Source of the DNA: Chitinophagaceae bacterium
GTDB lineage: Bacteria > Bacteroidota > Bacteroidia > Chitinophagales > Chitinophagaceae
Assembly (NCBI GenBank): GCA_018335935.1
Contig: JAGXRG010000015.1
Location: 1 to 50,206, forward strand
Direction: 5' to 3'
Length of the DNA stretch: 50,206 bases
Each line of letters opens with the position of its first letter. Position 1 is the stretch's first letter. Under the pieces are notes generated by a model that saw nothing but the letters and a program-made list of their open reading frames with translations, had not been told where the DNA came from and made no database searches. The position numbers were made by a program, and so were the translations under genes. Below are positions 23,878 through 33,273 of the stretch, in pieces.

Positions 23878-25287
23878 ATGGATACAAAATTTAACCCCGA
23901 TAAACAACATACTTTAGGAAAAGCTACAACTATCAGTGGTACTGGCTTACACACTGGTGTTTTAGTAGATATGACAATAAAACCAGCGAATCCTGGTTTT
24001 GGCATACAATTTCAAAGAGTTGATTTGCCTAATAAGCCCATTATTAAAGCTGATTGCGATTTAGTTACTGATACTAGTAGAGGTACAACTTTACAAGTTG
24101 GGGATGCAAAAATTAGTACAGTTGAACACGTTTTAGCTGCATTGGTAGGAATGGGAGTAGATAATTGTTTGATTGAAATTAATGGTCCAGAAATTCCAAT
24201 TATAGATGGTAGCAGTCAGCCTTTTACTGATATGATTGCAAAAGCAGGAGTTATAGAACAAGATGCTGCAAAGGTTTGGTATAGTATTGATGAAAATATT
24301 TTCTTTTACGATGAAGCCAAAAGAGTTGAAATGGTGGCCATGCCTGCAGTTGATTATCAAATAACCACTTTAATCGATTTTAATAGTCCTGTTTTAGGGA
24401 CACAACATGCAGGATTAAAATCTATTAAAGAATTTCAAAACGAAATTGCACCTTGTAGAACATTTTGTTTTTTGCATGAGTTAGAAATGTTGTTAGATAA
24501 TGAATTGGTAAAAGGTGGAGATATTAATAATGCAATTGTTGTAGTTGATAAACCCATTACTGATGATGAAATGAATCGCTTAGCAAAAGCATTTAAACGC
24601 GATAAAATTGAAGTTAAAAGTGAAGGTTATCTGAATAATTTAGAATTACGTTTCCCTAACGAACCTGCTCGTCATAAATTATTGGATGTAATAGGCGATT
24701 TAGCTTTAATAGGCTATCCTATTAAAAGTAGAATAATTGCCAACAGACCAGGCCATAGCTCAAATGTAGAATTTGCAAAAAAAATTAAGCAATACATTAA
24801 GAAAAATAGGCATGTTAAAGATGTACCTGTTTACGATCCAACACTGCCACCTATATTCACATTACAGCAAATAGAAAAAACTTTACCACACCGACATCCA
24901 TTTTTATTGGTCGACAAGATTATTGAATTATCCGATAAACATATTGTAGGTATTAAAAATGTAAGTTATAACGAATGGTTTTTTCCAGGCCATTTTCCTA
25001 ATAATCCTGTAATGCCTGGTGTACTTCAAATTGAAGCCTTAGCACAAACAGGAGGCATATTATGTATTAACGCCATGCCTGAAGGTAATTACGATACTTA
25101 TTTCTTGAAAATAGACAATTGTAAATTCAAACAAAAAGTTGTTCCGGGAGATACCATGCTATTAAAAATGGAATTTATTTCTCCTATTCGTAGAGGAATT
25201 TGTGAAATGAAAGGTACTGTTTATGTTGGTGGAAAAGTAGCTACAGAAGCTGATTTAGTAGCTCAAGTGGTTAAAAGGGCAGATTAA
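23878..25287 (+). CDS. lpxC: bifunctional LpxC-FabZ: UDP-3-O-acyl-GlcNAc deacetylase / 3-hydroxyacyl-ACP dehydratase
   Basis: 469 residues in two domains. LpxC (about 1-310) has the zinc histidine in STVEHVLAAL, the HKLLDVIGDLALIG zinc motif and the catalytic His in RPGHSSN. FabZ (about 330-469) begins with LPHRHPFLLVDKI and has the FFPGHFPNNPVMPGV catalytic segment. LpxC performs the first committed step of lipid A synthesis; FabZ dehydrates 3-hydroxyacyl-ACP in fatty acid synthesis. The fusion is typical for Bacteroidota. It follows rimO by 113 bp with no other gene between; the ATG is preceded by AATAAGGA, a purine-rich ribosome site. Confidence 0.97.
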   Translation: MDTKFNPDKQHTLGKATTISGTGLHTGVLVDMTIKPANPGFGIQFQRVDLPNKPIIKADCDLVTDTSRGTTLQVGDAKISTVEHVLAALVGMGVDNCLIEINGPEIPIIDGSSQPFTDMIAKAGVIEQDAAKVWYSIDENIFFYDEAKRVEMVAMPAVDYQITTLIDFNSPVLGTQHAGLKSIKEFQNEIAPCRTFCFLHELEMLLDNELVKGGDINNAIVVVDKPITDDEMNRLAKAFKRDKIEVKSEGYLNNLELRFPNEPARHKLLDVIGDLALIGYPIKSRIIANRPGHSSNVEFAKKIKQYIKKNRHVKDVPVYDPTLPPIFTLQQIEKTLPHRHPFLLVDKIIELSDKHIVGIKNVSYNEWFFPGHFPNNPVMPGVLQIEALAQTGGILCINAMPEGNYDTYFLKIDNCKFKQKVVPGDTMLLKMEFISPIRRGICEMKGTVYVGGKVATEADLVAQVVKRAD

Positions 25288-25288
25288 C

Positions 25289-26122
25289 TTAATACACTAA
25301 ATCACCAATTAAAGAGTTGAGAAAATTTGGTATTACATGATTGTAAGTATAAATAATTTTATCTGGATCTTGTAATTGTTCTACCATGCTTTCCCATTTC
25401 TCTTCTCCATGATTTTTGATAATTGTATCTTTTTTATCATCTCTTTGTAAATACATGCTCATACCAATAGCATCTGCTTCTGGATGAAATTGTGTTCCAA
25501 TAAAATGTTCATTAAACCTTATAGCCATTATGGCTCTTTCTAAAGGAATATGAGGTCTATCTTTTTCTATTGCTAAAATAGAAGCACCCATTTGTTGTAT
25601 TATATCATAATTAGGTTCTATCACCTGATAATCTCTACTATCAACAGCATAAAAAGGATTTGCTAATCCCTCAAATATTAATTCATCTGTTGGGAAACCA
25701 ACAACATGAACTGGGAAAATTCCAAATGATGTAGATTTTCTTTTGCAAACATTTCCAATATTATAATATCTACAAGCTAATTGAAAACTATGGCATATAA
25801 AGAAGACTTTTTTCTTGTACAAATTTTCCTCATCAGCATTAAAATTTTCTACTTCTTTTAACCAATTAAAATAAGCATTTTCCCAACTTGAATTTATACT
25901 TTCAATAGGTGAACCAGGTCCACCACTCGAAATGTATGCATCATAAGATAAATCAGGCATTTCAAGATGTTGTCGAACATTAAATTCATCAAAAACTACA
26001 TCAATTTTATTTTCATCGCTCCATTGATTGATTAGTTCTCTAATACAACGCATTCCTTGATTTTCTGCACCATCGTACAAATCTAAAATGGCAATTCTTG
26101 TAGTGTTTTTTTGATCACTCAT
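25289..26122 (-). CDS. class-I glutamine amidotransferase-like protein
   Basis: 277 residues of the class-I GATase fold. The oxyanion/glycine segment SSGGPGSPIE, a nucleophile-elbow Cys in FFICHSFQLA and the His/Glu pair in GTQFHPEAD are in order. The elbow reads CHSFQ rather than the usual GxCxGxQ, a variant of this free-standing GMP-synthase-like type. No fused synthase or partner is adjacent, so the reaction is unknown. The gene's stop is 1 bp from the stop of convergent lpxC-fabZ, and 32 bp separate its start from the upstream peptidase gene. Confidence 0.82.
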   Translation of the reverse strand: MSDQKNTTRIAILDLYDGAENQGMRCIRELINQWSDENKIDVVFDEFNVRQHLEMPDLSYDAYISSGGPGSPIESINSSWENAYFNWLKEVENFNADEENLYKKKVFFICHSFQLACRYYNIGNVCKRKSTSFGIFPVHVVGFPTDELIFEGLANPFYAVDSRDYQVIEPNYDIIQQMGASILAIEKDRPHIPLERAIMAIRFNEHFIGTQFHPEADAIGMSMYLQRDDKKDTIIKNHGEEKWESMVEQLQDPDKIIYTYNHVIPNFLNSLIGDLVY

Positions 26123-26154
26123 GAATACTTCTACTAATAATTTTTACAATGGTA

Positions 26155-27282
26155 CTAAAAATAATTTAAGTTGGTTTTTGGAGTAAGAGCTAATAGTGTT
26201 TCGTACATTAATTGAATTGTACTTTCCACATCGTCTTTATGTAACATTTCAACTGTAGTATGCATGTAACGCAATGGAATTGAAATTAAAACACTTGGGC
26301 AACCATCATTTGCATAGGCAAAACTATCAGTATCGGTACCTGTACTTCTACTAACGGTTCTCATTTGCAAATTAATTTTTTTCTTCTCAGCAACATCTTG
26401 CACAAAACTTAATAATTTATTATGCACAGCTGGGCCATAACATGGAGAAGGGCCTTTTCCGCAGGCAACATCACCTTCTACAATTTTATTAATCATGGGT
26501 GTTTGTGTGTCGTGTGTAACATCGGTTATGATGGCAACATTTGGTTTTATTCTTCTGGCAATCATTTCTGCACCACGCAAACCAATTTCTTCTTGTACTG
26601 CATTTACAACATACAAACCATATGGTAAAGTTTTTTTATTTTCTTTTAATAATCGTGCCACTTCAGCAATCATAAAACCACCAATTCTATTATCAAATGC
26701 ACGACCAATTAAATAACCATTCGCCAGTTCATCATATCCATCAGAATAAGTTACTACAGCACCTACATGAACACCAAGTTCTTCTACTTCTTTTTTTGTT
26801 CGAGCACCACAATCTAAAAATAAATTATCTGTTTTAGGTTGTTGTTCTTTAGCATCTGAATTAGATAATCTAGTATGTATAGCAGGCCAACCAAAAACTG
26901 CTTTAACCGGGCCTTTTTTACCATGAATGATTACTCGCATTGAAGGTGCAATTTGATGATCTACACCACCATTTCTTTTTAAATAAATAACACCGTCATT
27001 AGTAATATAATTTACAAACCAACTGATTTCATCGGCATGTGCTTCTATAACAACTTTAAATGGGGTAGTTGGGTTAATAATACCTACTGCTGTTCCATAA
27101 GGATCTACCATTTGAGAATCGGTATAAGGCTTAATATAATCTAACCAAACTTTTTGTCCACCAGTTTCAAATCCAACAGGAGAGGGGGTATTGATATATT
27201 GTTTTAAAAACTGCCAAGAATTTTCATTAAGGATTGAAGTTTTCTTTTTGTTTTTAGTTGCTTTACTTTTTGCTTTTGCCAT
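26155..27282 (-). CDS. M42-family metallo-aminopeptidase
   Basis: 375 residues. Two-metal ligands are recognisable: His in EAHADEIS, Asp in RAFDNRIGG, catalytic Glu in VQEEIGLRGAEM, Asp in TDVTHD, and the late His in YMHTTVEML. These mark the M42 (glutamyl aminopeptidase/deblocking aminopeptidase, PepA/FrvX) family, which forms dodecameric cytosolic shells and trims peptides. The first 20 residues are Lys-rich (KAKSKATKNKKK), which is atypical and perhaps a charged tail. It lies between the amidotransferase and a DUF445 gene on the same strand with 32- and 36-bp gaps. Confidence 0.9.
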   Translation of the reverse strand: MAKAKSKATKNKKKTSILNENSWQFLKQYINTPSPVGFETGGQKVWLDYIKPYTDSQMVDPYGTAVGIINPTTPFKVVIEAHADEISWFVNYITNDGVIYLKRNGGVDHQIAPSMRVIIHGKKGPVKAVFGWPAIHTRLSNSDAKEQQPKTDNLFLDCGARTKKEVEELGVHVGAVVTYSDGYDELANGYLIGRAFDNRIGGFMIAEVARLLKENKKTLPYGLYVVNAVQEEIGLRGAEMIARRIKPNVAIITDVTHDTQTPMINKIVEGDVACGKGPSPCYGPAVHNKLLSFVQDVAEKKKINLQMRTVSRSTGTDTDSFAYANDGCPSVLISIPLRYMHTTVEMLHKDDVESTIQLMYETLLALTPKTNLNYF

Positions 27283-27318
27283 AAAATTCTTTTAATGGAA
27301 TAAAATATTTAAACGTTC

Positions 27319-27924
27319 TTAAGATTGTAAAATTGTAAGTAGTACTTGTAGTAAACCGATAGTAAAACCAAGCACTGCACCAACTATTTCAACAAATTTA
27401 AACTCTTTACTCATGATTTGTAAAAGAATATCTTCTAATTTATCTGAAGAAAATTGACTAACTTTTTCTACTACTATTTTTTCTAAATCCAATTGTTGCT
27501 GTAAAGTGCCCATATAATTTTTCATGAGTATTGGAAATAGTTCTTCTAATTCAACCATAAAAGTTTCTTTCAATTGTTGAATTGTTTTATCACCAATAAA
27601 CATACTAATCATAGGCATACTTGCAGATAGCTTATTTTTTAAAAAATGTTCTATATGCTCATCTACTAATGGCATTATTTTTTTAAGATTATCGGGATGT
27701 GTAATTTTTGATTCTATTTCTGAAAAAGAAATCAATTCTTTACTTACAATCTTTCCTAAATGCTGTGCAAATTGTTCTTGTCGTTTAGGAAAAATTCCAT
27801 GAAAAGTAATGCCTAGAATTTTCTTAGGATTTTTGGGATGAAATAACATTTTAATAGCCACCCAATTGGTGATCCATCCAATGAAAGCAGAAATAATAGG
27901 AATGAGCCAAAGCCACCAATTCAT
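27319..27924 (-). CDS. DUF445-family membrane protein
   Basis: 201 residues: an N-terminal helix with GWITNWVAIKMLFHP, the DUF445 signature, then HGIFPKRQEQFAQHLGKIVSKELIS, then a long helical stretch and a final helix EIVGAVLGFTIGLLQVLL. One or two membrane segments at each end. The function of DUF445 proteins is unknown. It is followed on the same strand by the M42 peptidase gene and preceded by tRNA-His with its terminator, so it starts its own transcript. Confidence 0.85.
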   Translation of the reverse strand: MNWWLWLIPIISAFIGWITNWVAIKMLFHPKNPKKILGITFHGIFPKRQEQFAQHLGKIVSKELISFSEIESKITHPDNLKKIMPLVDEHIEHFLKNKLSASMPMISMFIGDKTIQQLKETFMVELEELFPILMKNYMGTLQQQLDLEKIVVEKVSQFSSDKLEDILLQIMSKEFKFVEIVGAVLGFTIGLLQVLLTILQS

Positions 27925-27943
27925 GAAATAGATTTTAGTTTAA

Positions 27944-27975
27944 ATGAAAAATTCCTCTAAAAAGAGGAATTTTAA
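27944..27975 (-). terminator. intrinsic terminator after tRNA-His
   Basis: AAAATTCCTCT (27947-27957) pairs with AGAGGAATTTT (27963-27973); on the minus strand the stem is followed by T's. It separates the tRNA from the DUF445 gene. Confidence 0.82.
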
Positions 27976-27976
27976 G

Positions 27977-28051
27977 GGAGAGTAATGGGTCTCGAACCCA
28001 CGACCTACAGAACCACAATCTGTCGCTCTAACCTACTGAGCTATACCCTCC
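27977..28051 (-). tRNA. tRNA-His (GTG)
   Basis: The minus strand folds as a full cloverleaf with anticodon loop TTGTGGT (anticodon GTG). The acceptor stem is G(-1) GAGGGTA paired with TACTCTC C(73), including the extra G(-1)-C73 pair that is diagnostic for histidine tRNA. The T arm is GTGGG-TTCGAGA-CCCAT-like. The CCA end is not encoded. Confidence 0.95.
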
Positions 28052-28105
28052 ATTTGCTGCAAAAATAGGGGAATTGATGAATGTACAAAAAGTGTTTGTG
28101 AATAT

Positions 28106-29260
28106 TTATAAAAAAGTTTTTACATCCTTTGCTGTGATTGACTTTCCTGATAAAATTACAAGACGCTCAATTACATTTCTCAATTCACGAATATTACCAG
28201 TCCAGTTGTGTTGTTGTAATTGTTTAATAGCTTCTTCATCAATTATTTTCTTAGACTGACCATAATCAGCAGCAATATCGGTTAAGAATTTTTCTACTAA
28301 AAGAGGAATATCATCAACTCTTTCATTTAAAGATGGCACATGAATTTTAATCACTGAAAGTCTGTGGTATAGATCTAGTCTAAACTTTTTTTCATCTACT
28401 TCTTCTAAAAGATTTTTATTGGTTGCTGCAATAACTCTTACATCAACATTAATTTCTTTTTCTCCACCTACTCTTGTAATTTTTCCTTCTTGTAAAGCCC
28501 TTAACACTTTGGCTTGAGCATCTAAACTCATATCTCCAATTTCATCTAAAAACAATGTACCACCAGATGCTTGTTCAAACTTTCCAATACGTTGTTTTAT
28601 TGCAGATGTAAATGAACCTTTTTCGTGACCAAATAACTCACTCTCGATGAGTTCAGATGGAATTGCAGCACAATTAACTTCAATAAGAGGTGCGTTGTTT
28701 CTATTGCTTTTTTCATGAACCCATTTTGCTACTAATTCTTTACCACTGCCATTATCACCAGTAATTAAAATTCTAGCATCAGTTGGTGCAACTTTTTCTA
28801 TTGTTTCTTTAATATGATTGATAGCCTTACTTTCACCAATCATTTCATCAATTCTATGTACTTTTCTTTTTAATACTTTAGTTTCTTTTACTAAAACAGT
28901 TTTATCTAATGCATTTCGAATTGTAATTAATAATCTGTTTAAATCTGGAGGTTTAGAAATAAAGTCAAAAGCTCCTTTTTTTACCGCTTCAACAGCAGTT
29001 TCAATATTTCCATGACCACTTAAAATAATGATTGGTATATCACTATTCAATTCATTTGCTTTTAATAAAAACTCAATACCATCCATTTTTGGCATTTTGA
29101 TATCGCAGATTACTACATCAAAATTTGATTTAGCAAATTGTGCTAAACCTTCTTCACCATCAACGGCTTCTTCTACTTTATAGCCTTCATTAGTTAAAAT
29201 GTCTTTTAATACACTTCTTATTGATCTTTCATCATCAATTATTAAAATGGAATGTTGCAT
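28106..29260 (-). CDS. NtrC-family sigma-54 response regulator without a DNA-binding domain
   Basis: 384 residues: receiver domain (1-120; phospho-acceptor Asp53 in VICDIKMPKMDG) and a sigma-54 AAA+ domain (about 140-365) with Walker A GDNGSGKE, ELFGHEKGSFTSAI, Walker B GGTLFLDEIGDM and R-finger region WTGNIRELRNVIERL. The GAFTGA loop that contacts sigma-54 reads GSFTSA. The protein ends at ITAKDVKTFL, with no Fis-type helix-turn-helix; only 54 bases separate the stop from tRNA-His, so a lost HTH is not hidden downstream. Such a regulator may act from solution. No histidine kinase is adjacent. It is the last gene of a unit of small membrane-protein genes. Confidence 0.92.
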   Translation of the reverse strand: MQHSILIIDDERSIRSVLKDILTNEGYKVEEAVDGEEGLAQFAKSNFDVVICDIKMPKMDGIEFLLKANELNSDIPIIILSGHGNIETAVEAVKKGAFDFISKPPDLNRLLITIRNALDKTVLVKETKVLKRKVHRIDEMIGESKAINHIKETIEKVAPTDARILITGDNGSGKELVAKWVHEKSNRNNAPLIEVNCAAIPSELIESELFGHEKGSFTSAIKQRIGKFEQASGGTLFLDEIGDMSLDAQAKVLRALQEGKITRVGGEKEINVDVRVIAATNKNLLEEVDEKKFRLDLYHRLSVIKIHVPSLNERVDDIPLLVEKFLTDIAADYGQSKKIIDEEAIKQLQQHNWTGNIRELRNVIERLVILSGKSITAKDVKTFL

Positions 29261-29280
29261 AATTTTAAAAGTTTAAATAC

Positions 29281-29580
29281 CTATTTTTCTTTTTTGAGTT
29301 GATTATCAAAAATGAAAGTCCCAAATGGAAGGAAAGCAGCTGCAAAAGCAGTTGCTAATTTTTTTAATGACCAATTATGCGATTGGCTTACTTTATACGC
29401 CTGAGAAATATAAAGTAGAAATAATATTCCATGAACCCAACCTACATATCTAACAGCAGTTGGTTCGTTCCAAATATATTTTAAAGGCATAGCAAAACCC
29501 AGTAATAATAACCAAGAGATAGCTTCTCCAAAACCTAATAATCTTAATTTGCCAATTTGTGTTGCTAAAAGTTTTTTCAT
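29281..29580 (-). CDS. DUF3817-family small membrane protein
   Basis: 99 residues from the ATG at 29580 (an upstream ATG lies within the previous gene). Three hydrophobic helices and the sequence KLRLLGFGEAISWLLLLGF with YVGWVHGILFLLYI match the DUF3817 family of small integral membrane proteins. Function unknown. The start is 8 bp past the stop of the upstream membrane gene (29589), and its stop is 20 bp before the sigma-54 regulator start, suggesting a three-gene operon. Confidence 0.8.
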   Translation of the reverse strand: MKKLLATQIGKLRLLGFGEAISWLLLLGFAMPLKYIWNEPTAVRYVGWVHGILFLLYISQAYKVSQSHNWSLKKLATAFAAAFLPFGTFIFDNQLKKEK

Positions 29581-29588
29581 GAATTTAT

Positions 29589-30017
29589 TTAAAAAAGTTT
29601 CATCCCATAATGACCAATAGTTGTAAAAATAATACAACGTACTAAAACGCCTAAACAACACCACACAGCTAATTTGTGCATATTTACATTAAATCCAACA
29701 CCAACAGCAATACTTATAGGAGCTCCAACTGTCATGGTGCCAAAAAAACCTAATCCAATAATGCCAAATTTATCCCACATTTTATGGGCAAAATTGGGTT
29801 TGTTTTCTTTTTTTGGTTGATTTGTTTTCTTAAATTTTGAAATCAAATGTTCAATTTTCTGACCCAAAAAAGCTGCAACAAAAACACCTACAATTCCTCC
29901 AATAAATGATGCCAAGAAAATAGTTAATGAGGAAAGCCCAAATGCAAAACCCGTTGGAATAGCCACATATATTTCGAAAGTTGCTAAACCTGCAACTGTT
30001 AGAATTTTATATATCAT
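29589..30017 (-). CDS. small multidrug-export-type membrane protein
   Basis: 142 residues with four hydrophobic segments (about 5-25, 28-50, 85-105, 112-135) and a basic linker near 60-77. The opening ATFEIYVAIPTGFAFGLS and GIIGLGFFGTMTVGAPISIA resemble the PF06695 small multidrug export family; that assignment is tentative and says little about substrate. First gene in a tight unit with the DUF3817 protein and the sigma-54 regulator. Confidence 0.5.
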   Translation of the reverse strand: MIYKILTVAGLATFEIYVAIPTGFAFGLSSLTIFLASFIGGIVGVFVAAFLGQKIEHLISKFKKTNQPKKENKPNFAHKMWDKFGIIGLGFFGTMTVGAPISIAVGVGFNVNMHKLAVWCCLGVLVRCIIFTTIGHYGMKLF

Positions 30018-30039
30018 AAAAATTAAAAATGATTTATGG

Positions 30040-30075
30040 TAAAAAAAATCCTGCTACTTGTTATAACAGGATTTT
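30040..30075 (-). terminator. intrinsic terminator of aconitase
   Basis: AATCCTG (30048-30054) pairs with CAGGATT (30067-30073); the minus strand continues into eight T. It lies 20 bases after the aconitase stop at 30095. Confidence 0.8.
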
Positions 30076-30094
30076 AGGATTTAGTTATATTATA

Positions 30095-32359
30095 TTAACT
30101 GATTTGCTTTCTAATGATATTCAAAGCAGCACCAGCTTTAAACCATTCTATTTGTTGTGCATTATAAGTATGATTCACAACAATTTCATCTTTTGTTCCA
30201 TCAGTATGATTTAAAACAATAGTAAGTGGTGTATTAGGAGTAAAAGATGTTAATCCAACAATATCAATGGTATCGTCTTCCTGAATTTTATCGTAATCAT
30301 TTTTGTCGTTAAAAGTCAAAGCCAACATCCCTTGCTTTTTCAAATTAGTTTCATGAATACGAGCAAAACTTTTTACCAAAACTGCTCTAACACCTAAATG
30401 ACGAGGTTCCATAGCAGCATGTTCTCGAGATGAACCTTCACCATAGTTTTCATCACCCACAACTAAAGTACCAATTCCTGCAGCTTTATATGCTCTTTGT
30501 GTTGCAGGCACTGGACCATATTCGCCTGTTAATTGATTTTTTACTGAATCTGTTTTTTCGTTAAAATAATTTAGAGCACCAATTAACATATTGTTTGAAA
30601 TGTTATCTAAATGACCTCTAAATTTTAACCATGGGCCAGCCATTGAAATATGATCTGTTGTACATTTTCCTTTAGCCTTAATCAACAATTTCAGGCCTTT
30701 TAAATCAGTTCCTTCCCAAGCTGGAAATGGTTCTAACAATTGTAATCTTTTTGATTCAGGATCTACAATTACAGAAACATGACTACCATCTTCAGCAGGG
30801 GCTTGAAAACCTGCATCTTCAACTGCAAAACCTCTTTCTGGCAATTCCATTCCTGTTGGTTCATCTAACTTAACTTTTTCTCCTTTTTCATTGGTTAAAT
30901 AATCTGTTAAAGGGTTAAAAGTTAAATCTCCAGCAATAGCTAGTGCTGTTACTAATTCTGGACTAGCAACAAAAGCCATTGTATTTGGATTTCCATCTGC
31001 TCTTTTTGCAAAATTTCTATTGAATGAATGTACAATGGTGTTTCTTTCTTTTTTCTCTGCACCAACTCTATCCCACATACCAATACAAGGTCCACATGCA
31101 TTAGCAAAAACAGTTGCACCCATTTTATCGAAAATTTCTAAAAATCCATCTCTTTCAATAGTGTAACGTACTTGCTCAGAACCTGGAGTAATAGTATATT
31201 CAGATTTCGCTTTCAGCCCTTTTTCATTTACTTGCTTTGCTAATGAAACAGCACGAGAAATATCTTCGTAAGAAGAATTAGTACAACTACCAATTAAACC
31301 TACTTCAATTTTAGTAGGCCAATTGTTTGCAGCTGCAGCTTCTTTCATTTTAGAAATTGGAGTAGCTAAATCTGGAGTAAATGGACCATTTAAATGTGGT
31401 TCTAATTCGCTTAAATTAATTTCTATTACTTGATCAAAATATTGTTCAGGGTTTGCATACACTTCAGCATCGGCAGTTAAATGTTCTTTAATTTGATTGG
31501 CCATATCTGCCACATCAGCTCTATTTGTAGCACGTAAATAACGTTCCATACTTTCATCATAGCCAAATGTTGAAGTGGTAGCACCGATTTCAGCACCCAT
31601 ATTACAAATAGTTCCTTTACCTGTACAACTCATAGCAATTGCACCTTCGCCAAAGTATTCAACAATAGCACCAGTTCCACCTTTAACAGTTAAGATGCCA
31701 GCAACTTTTAAAATAACATCTTTAGGAGCTGTCCAACCACTTAATTTTCCTGTTAATTTAACACCAATTAATTTCGGCCATTTAAGTTCCCAAGGTAAGC
31801 CAGCCATAACATCACAAGCATCTGCACCTCCAACACCAATAGCTACCATTCCTAATCCACCAGCATTCACAGTATGAGAGTCTGTTCCAATCATCATTCC
31901 ACCTGGGAAAGCATAGTTTTCTAAAACTACTTGATGAATAATTCCAGCTCCTGGTTTCCAAAAGCCAATTCCATATTTATTACTTACTGAAGCCAAAAAG
32001 TCGAAAACTTCTTTGCTTTCTTGTGTTGCTACTTGCAAATCTTTTTTTGCTTCATCTTTTGCCATAATTAAATGATCGCAGTGTACTGTTGAAGGAACAG
32101 CAACTGATGGTCGACCAGCTTGCATAAACTGTAGTAAAGCCATTTGAGCAGTTGCATCTTGCATAGCAACTCTATCTGGTGCAAAATCTACATAAGACTT
32201 GCCTCTTACATTATCTTCTAGCTTCATATCTGCATGCAGATGACTATAAAGAATTTTTTCTGTTAAAGTTAAAGGACGATTTAAAACTTTTCTTGCTGCT
32301 GCAATTTTAGAAGGCATTTCTTCATAAACCTTCTTAATCATGTCAATATCAAAAGCCAT
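30095..32359 (-). CDS. acn: aconitate hydratase
   Basis: 754 residues, the size of mitochondrial-type aconitase. The [4Fe-4S] cluster cysteines occur in [10 protein letters not shown] and in [10 protein letters not shown]. Substrate-binding motifs [11 protein letters not shown] and, in the C-terminal domain, [17 protein letters not shown] are intact. It converts citrate to isocitrate in the tricarboxylic acid cycle in the cytoplasm. It stands alone with a -7 box at 32396-32403 and a terminator at 30040-30075. Confidence 0.97.
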   Translation of the reverse strand: MAFDIDMIKKVYEEMPSKIAAARKVLNRPLTLTEKILYSHLHADMKLEDNVRGKSYVDFAPDRVAMQDATAQMALLQFMQAGRPSVAVPSTVHCDHLIMAKDEAKKDLQVATQESKEVFDFLASVSNKYGIGFWKPGAGIIHQVVLENYAFPGGMMIGTDSHTVNAGGLGMVAIGVGGADACDVMAGLPWELKWPKLIGVKLTGKLSGWTAPKDVILKVAGILTVKGGTGAIVEYFGEGAIAMSCTGKGTICNMGAEIGATTSTFGYDESMERYLRATNRADVADMANQIKEHLTADAEVYANPEQYFDQVIEINLSELEPHLNGPFTPDLATPISKMKEAAAANNWPTKIEVGLIGSCTNSSYEDISRAVSLAKQVNEKGLKAKSEYTITPGSEQVRYTIERDGFLEIFDKMGATVFANACGPCIGMWDRVGAEKKERNTIVHSFNRNFAKRADGNPNTMAFVASPELVTALAIAGDLTFNPLTDYLTNEKGEKVKLDEPTGMELPERGFAVEDAGFQAPAEDGSHVSVIVDPESKRLQLLEPFPAWEGTDLKGLKLLIKAKGKCTTDHISMAGPWLKFRGHLDNISNNMLIGALNYFNEKTDSVKNQLTGEYGPVPATQRAYKAAGIGTLVVGDENYGEGSSREHAAMEPRHLGVRAVLVKSFARIHETNLKKQGMLALTFNDKNDYDKIQEDDTIDIVGLTSFTPNTPLTIVLNHTDGTKDEIVVNHTYNAQQIEWFKAGAALNIIRKQIS

Positions 32360-32395
32360 AATGGGTTGAATTAGATTAATTAATTATTAATTGTG

Positions 32396-32403
32396 CAAAT
32401 TTA
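32396..32403 (-). promoter_or_regulatory. putative -7 box for aconitase (TAAATTTG)
   Basis: TAAATTTG on the minus strand matches TAnnTTTG and lies 36 bases before the ATG at 32359. The -33 region has no good TTG at the expected distance. Confidence 0.45.
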
Positions 32404-32431
32404 CAATAATCAAATTTGCTTGTGAAAGGTT

Positions 32432-32461
32432 TTTGTTATATTTTACATTAAATTATTTTTG
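32432..32461 (+). promoter_or_regulatory. putative promoter of the PspC gene (TTTG-N18-TATTTTTG)
   Basis: TTTG (32432-32435) and TATTTTTG (32454-32461) are 18 bases apart on the plus strand, matching Bacteroidota spacing. The ATG at 32478 is 16 bases further. Confidence 0.5.
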
Positions 32462-32477
32462 TTGTTATTAATTACTC

Positions 32478-32696
32478 ATGGAAAAGTTTAGAGAAATAGT
32501 AGAATTTAATGTATTTGGAGTATGCACTGTTATTGGGGAGAAGATAGGAATTGCATCATCTAAAATTAGAACCTGGTTTATTTATGCCACTTTTTTAACT
32601 ATGGGTTCACCAATAATTGTATATATGATATTGGCTTTTTGGATTAATCTCAAAAATTATATTTCTATCGGAAAAAGAAATCCTTTAGAATATTAA
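32478..32696 (+). CDS. PspC-domain small membrane protein
   Basis: 72 residues: an N-terminal PspC-like core (FGVCTVIGEKIGIASSKIRTWFIY) and one long membrane segment (ATFLTMGSPIIVYMILAFWI). PspC proteins in Enterobacteria sense envelope stress with PspB; the Bacteroidota single-domain form has no tested role. The TAA stop (32694-32696) shares two bases with the TAA stop of the convergent LOG gene. The gene is divergent from aconitase. Confidence 0.85.
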   Translation: MEKFREIVEFNVFGVCTVIGEKIGIASSKIRTWFIYATFLTMGSPIIVYMILAFWINLKNYISIGKRNPLEY

Positions 32697-33244
32697 TGAT
32701 TATTTGAAAAGTAGCTAATAAATTCACCTGCATTATTGCAAACAATTATTCTTTCTTGCCAATTTTCGTATAAAAAATTTTCATCTTGCATTTTCTTAAA
32801 ATGAAGGATTAGAGCATCATAAAATCCGTCGATATTTAAAATGAAAACTTTTTTCTCATGAATTTTTAAAGTGTTCCAAGTAAGCATTTCAAACAATTCA
32901 TCTAATGTACCATTACCCCCAGGAAGAATAATAGCTGCATCACTTTTTTCATACATCATTTTTTTTCTAACGTGCATATTTTCTACTACCAATAATTCTG
33001 TAATGCCATCATGTTGTTGTTCCCATTCTACCAAAACTTTTGGTATTACTCCAATGACTTTGCCATTTTCTTGTAACACAGCATTGGCAATACACCCCAT
33101 TAAGCCAATTTTTCCTCCACCATAAACTAAAGTAATTTTTTTTACACCTAAAAACTGACCAATTAACTCAGTTTGTTGAATAAAACTTGGGTTATTGCCA
33201 GATTTACTACCACAAAATACTGCTATAGATGTTATATTATTCAT
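32693..33244 (-). CDS. LOG-family protein (cytokinin-type nucleoside 5'-monophosphate phosphoribohydrolase)
   Basis: 183 residues with a Rossmann-like fold. The signature PGGNGTLDELFE (PGGxGTxxE) identifies the LOG family, once annotated as lysine decarboxylase. VYGGGKIGLMG near residues 40-50 is the other conserved segment. LOG enzymes release adenine derivatives from nucleoside 5'-monophosphates; the bacterial substrate is uncertain. Its stop overlaps the PspC stop by two bases, making a minimal convergent pair. Upstream on the same strand is a membrane-protein gene, 29 bp away. Confidence 0.88.
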   Translation of the reverse strand: MNNITSIAVFCGSKSGNNPSFIQQTELIGQFLGVKKITLVYGGGKIGLMGCIANAVLQENGKVIGVIPKVLVEWEQQHDGITELLVVENMHVRKKMMYEKSDAAIILPGGNGTLDELFEMLTWNTLKIHEKKVFILNIDGFYDALILHFKKMQDENFLYENWQERIIVCNNAGEFISYFSNNH

Positions 33245-33273
33245 TGATGAGTTAGATTAAATGAGTTTTTAAA

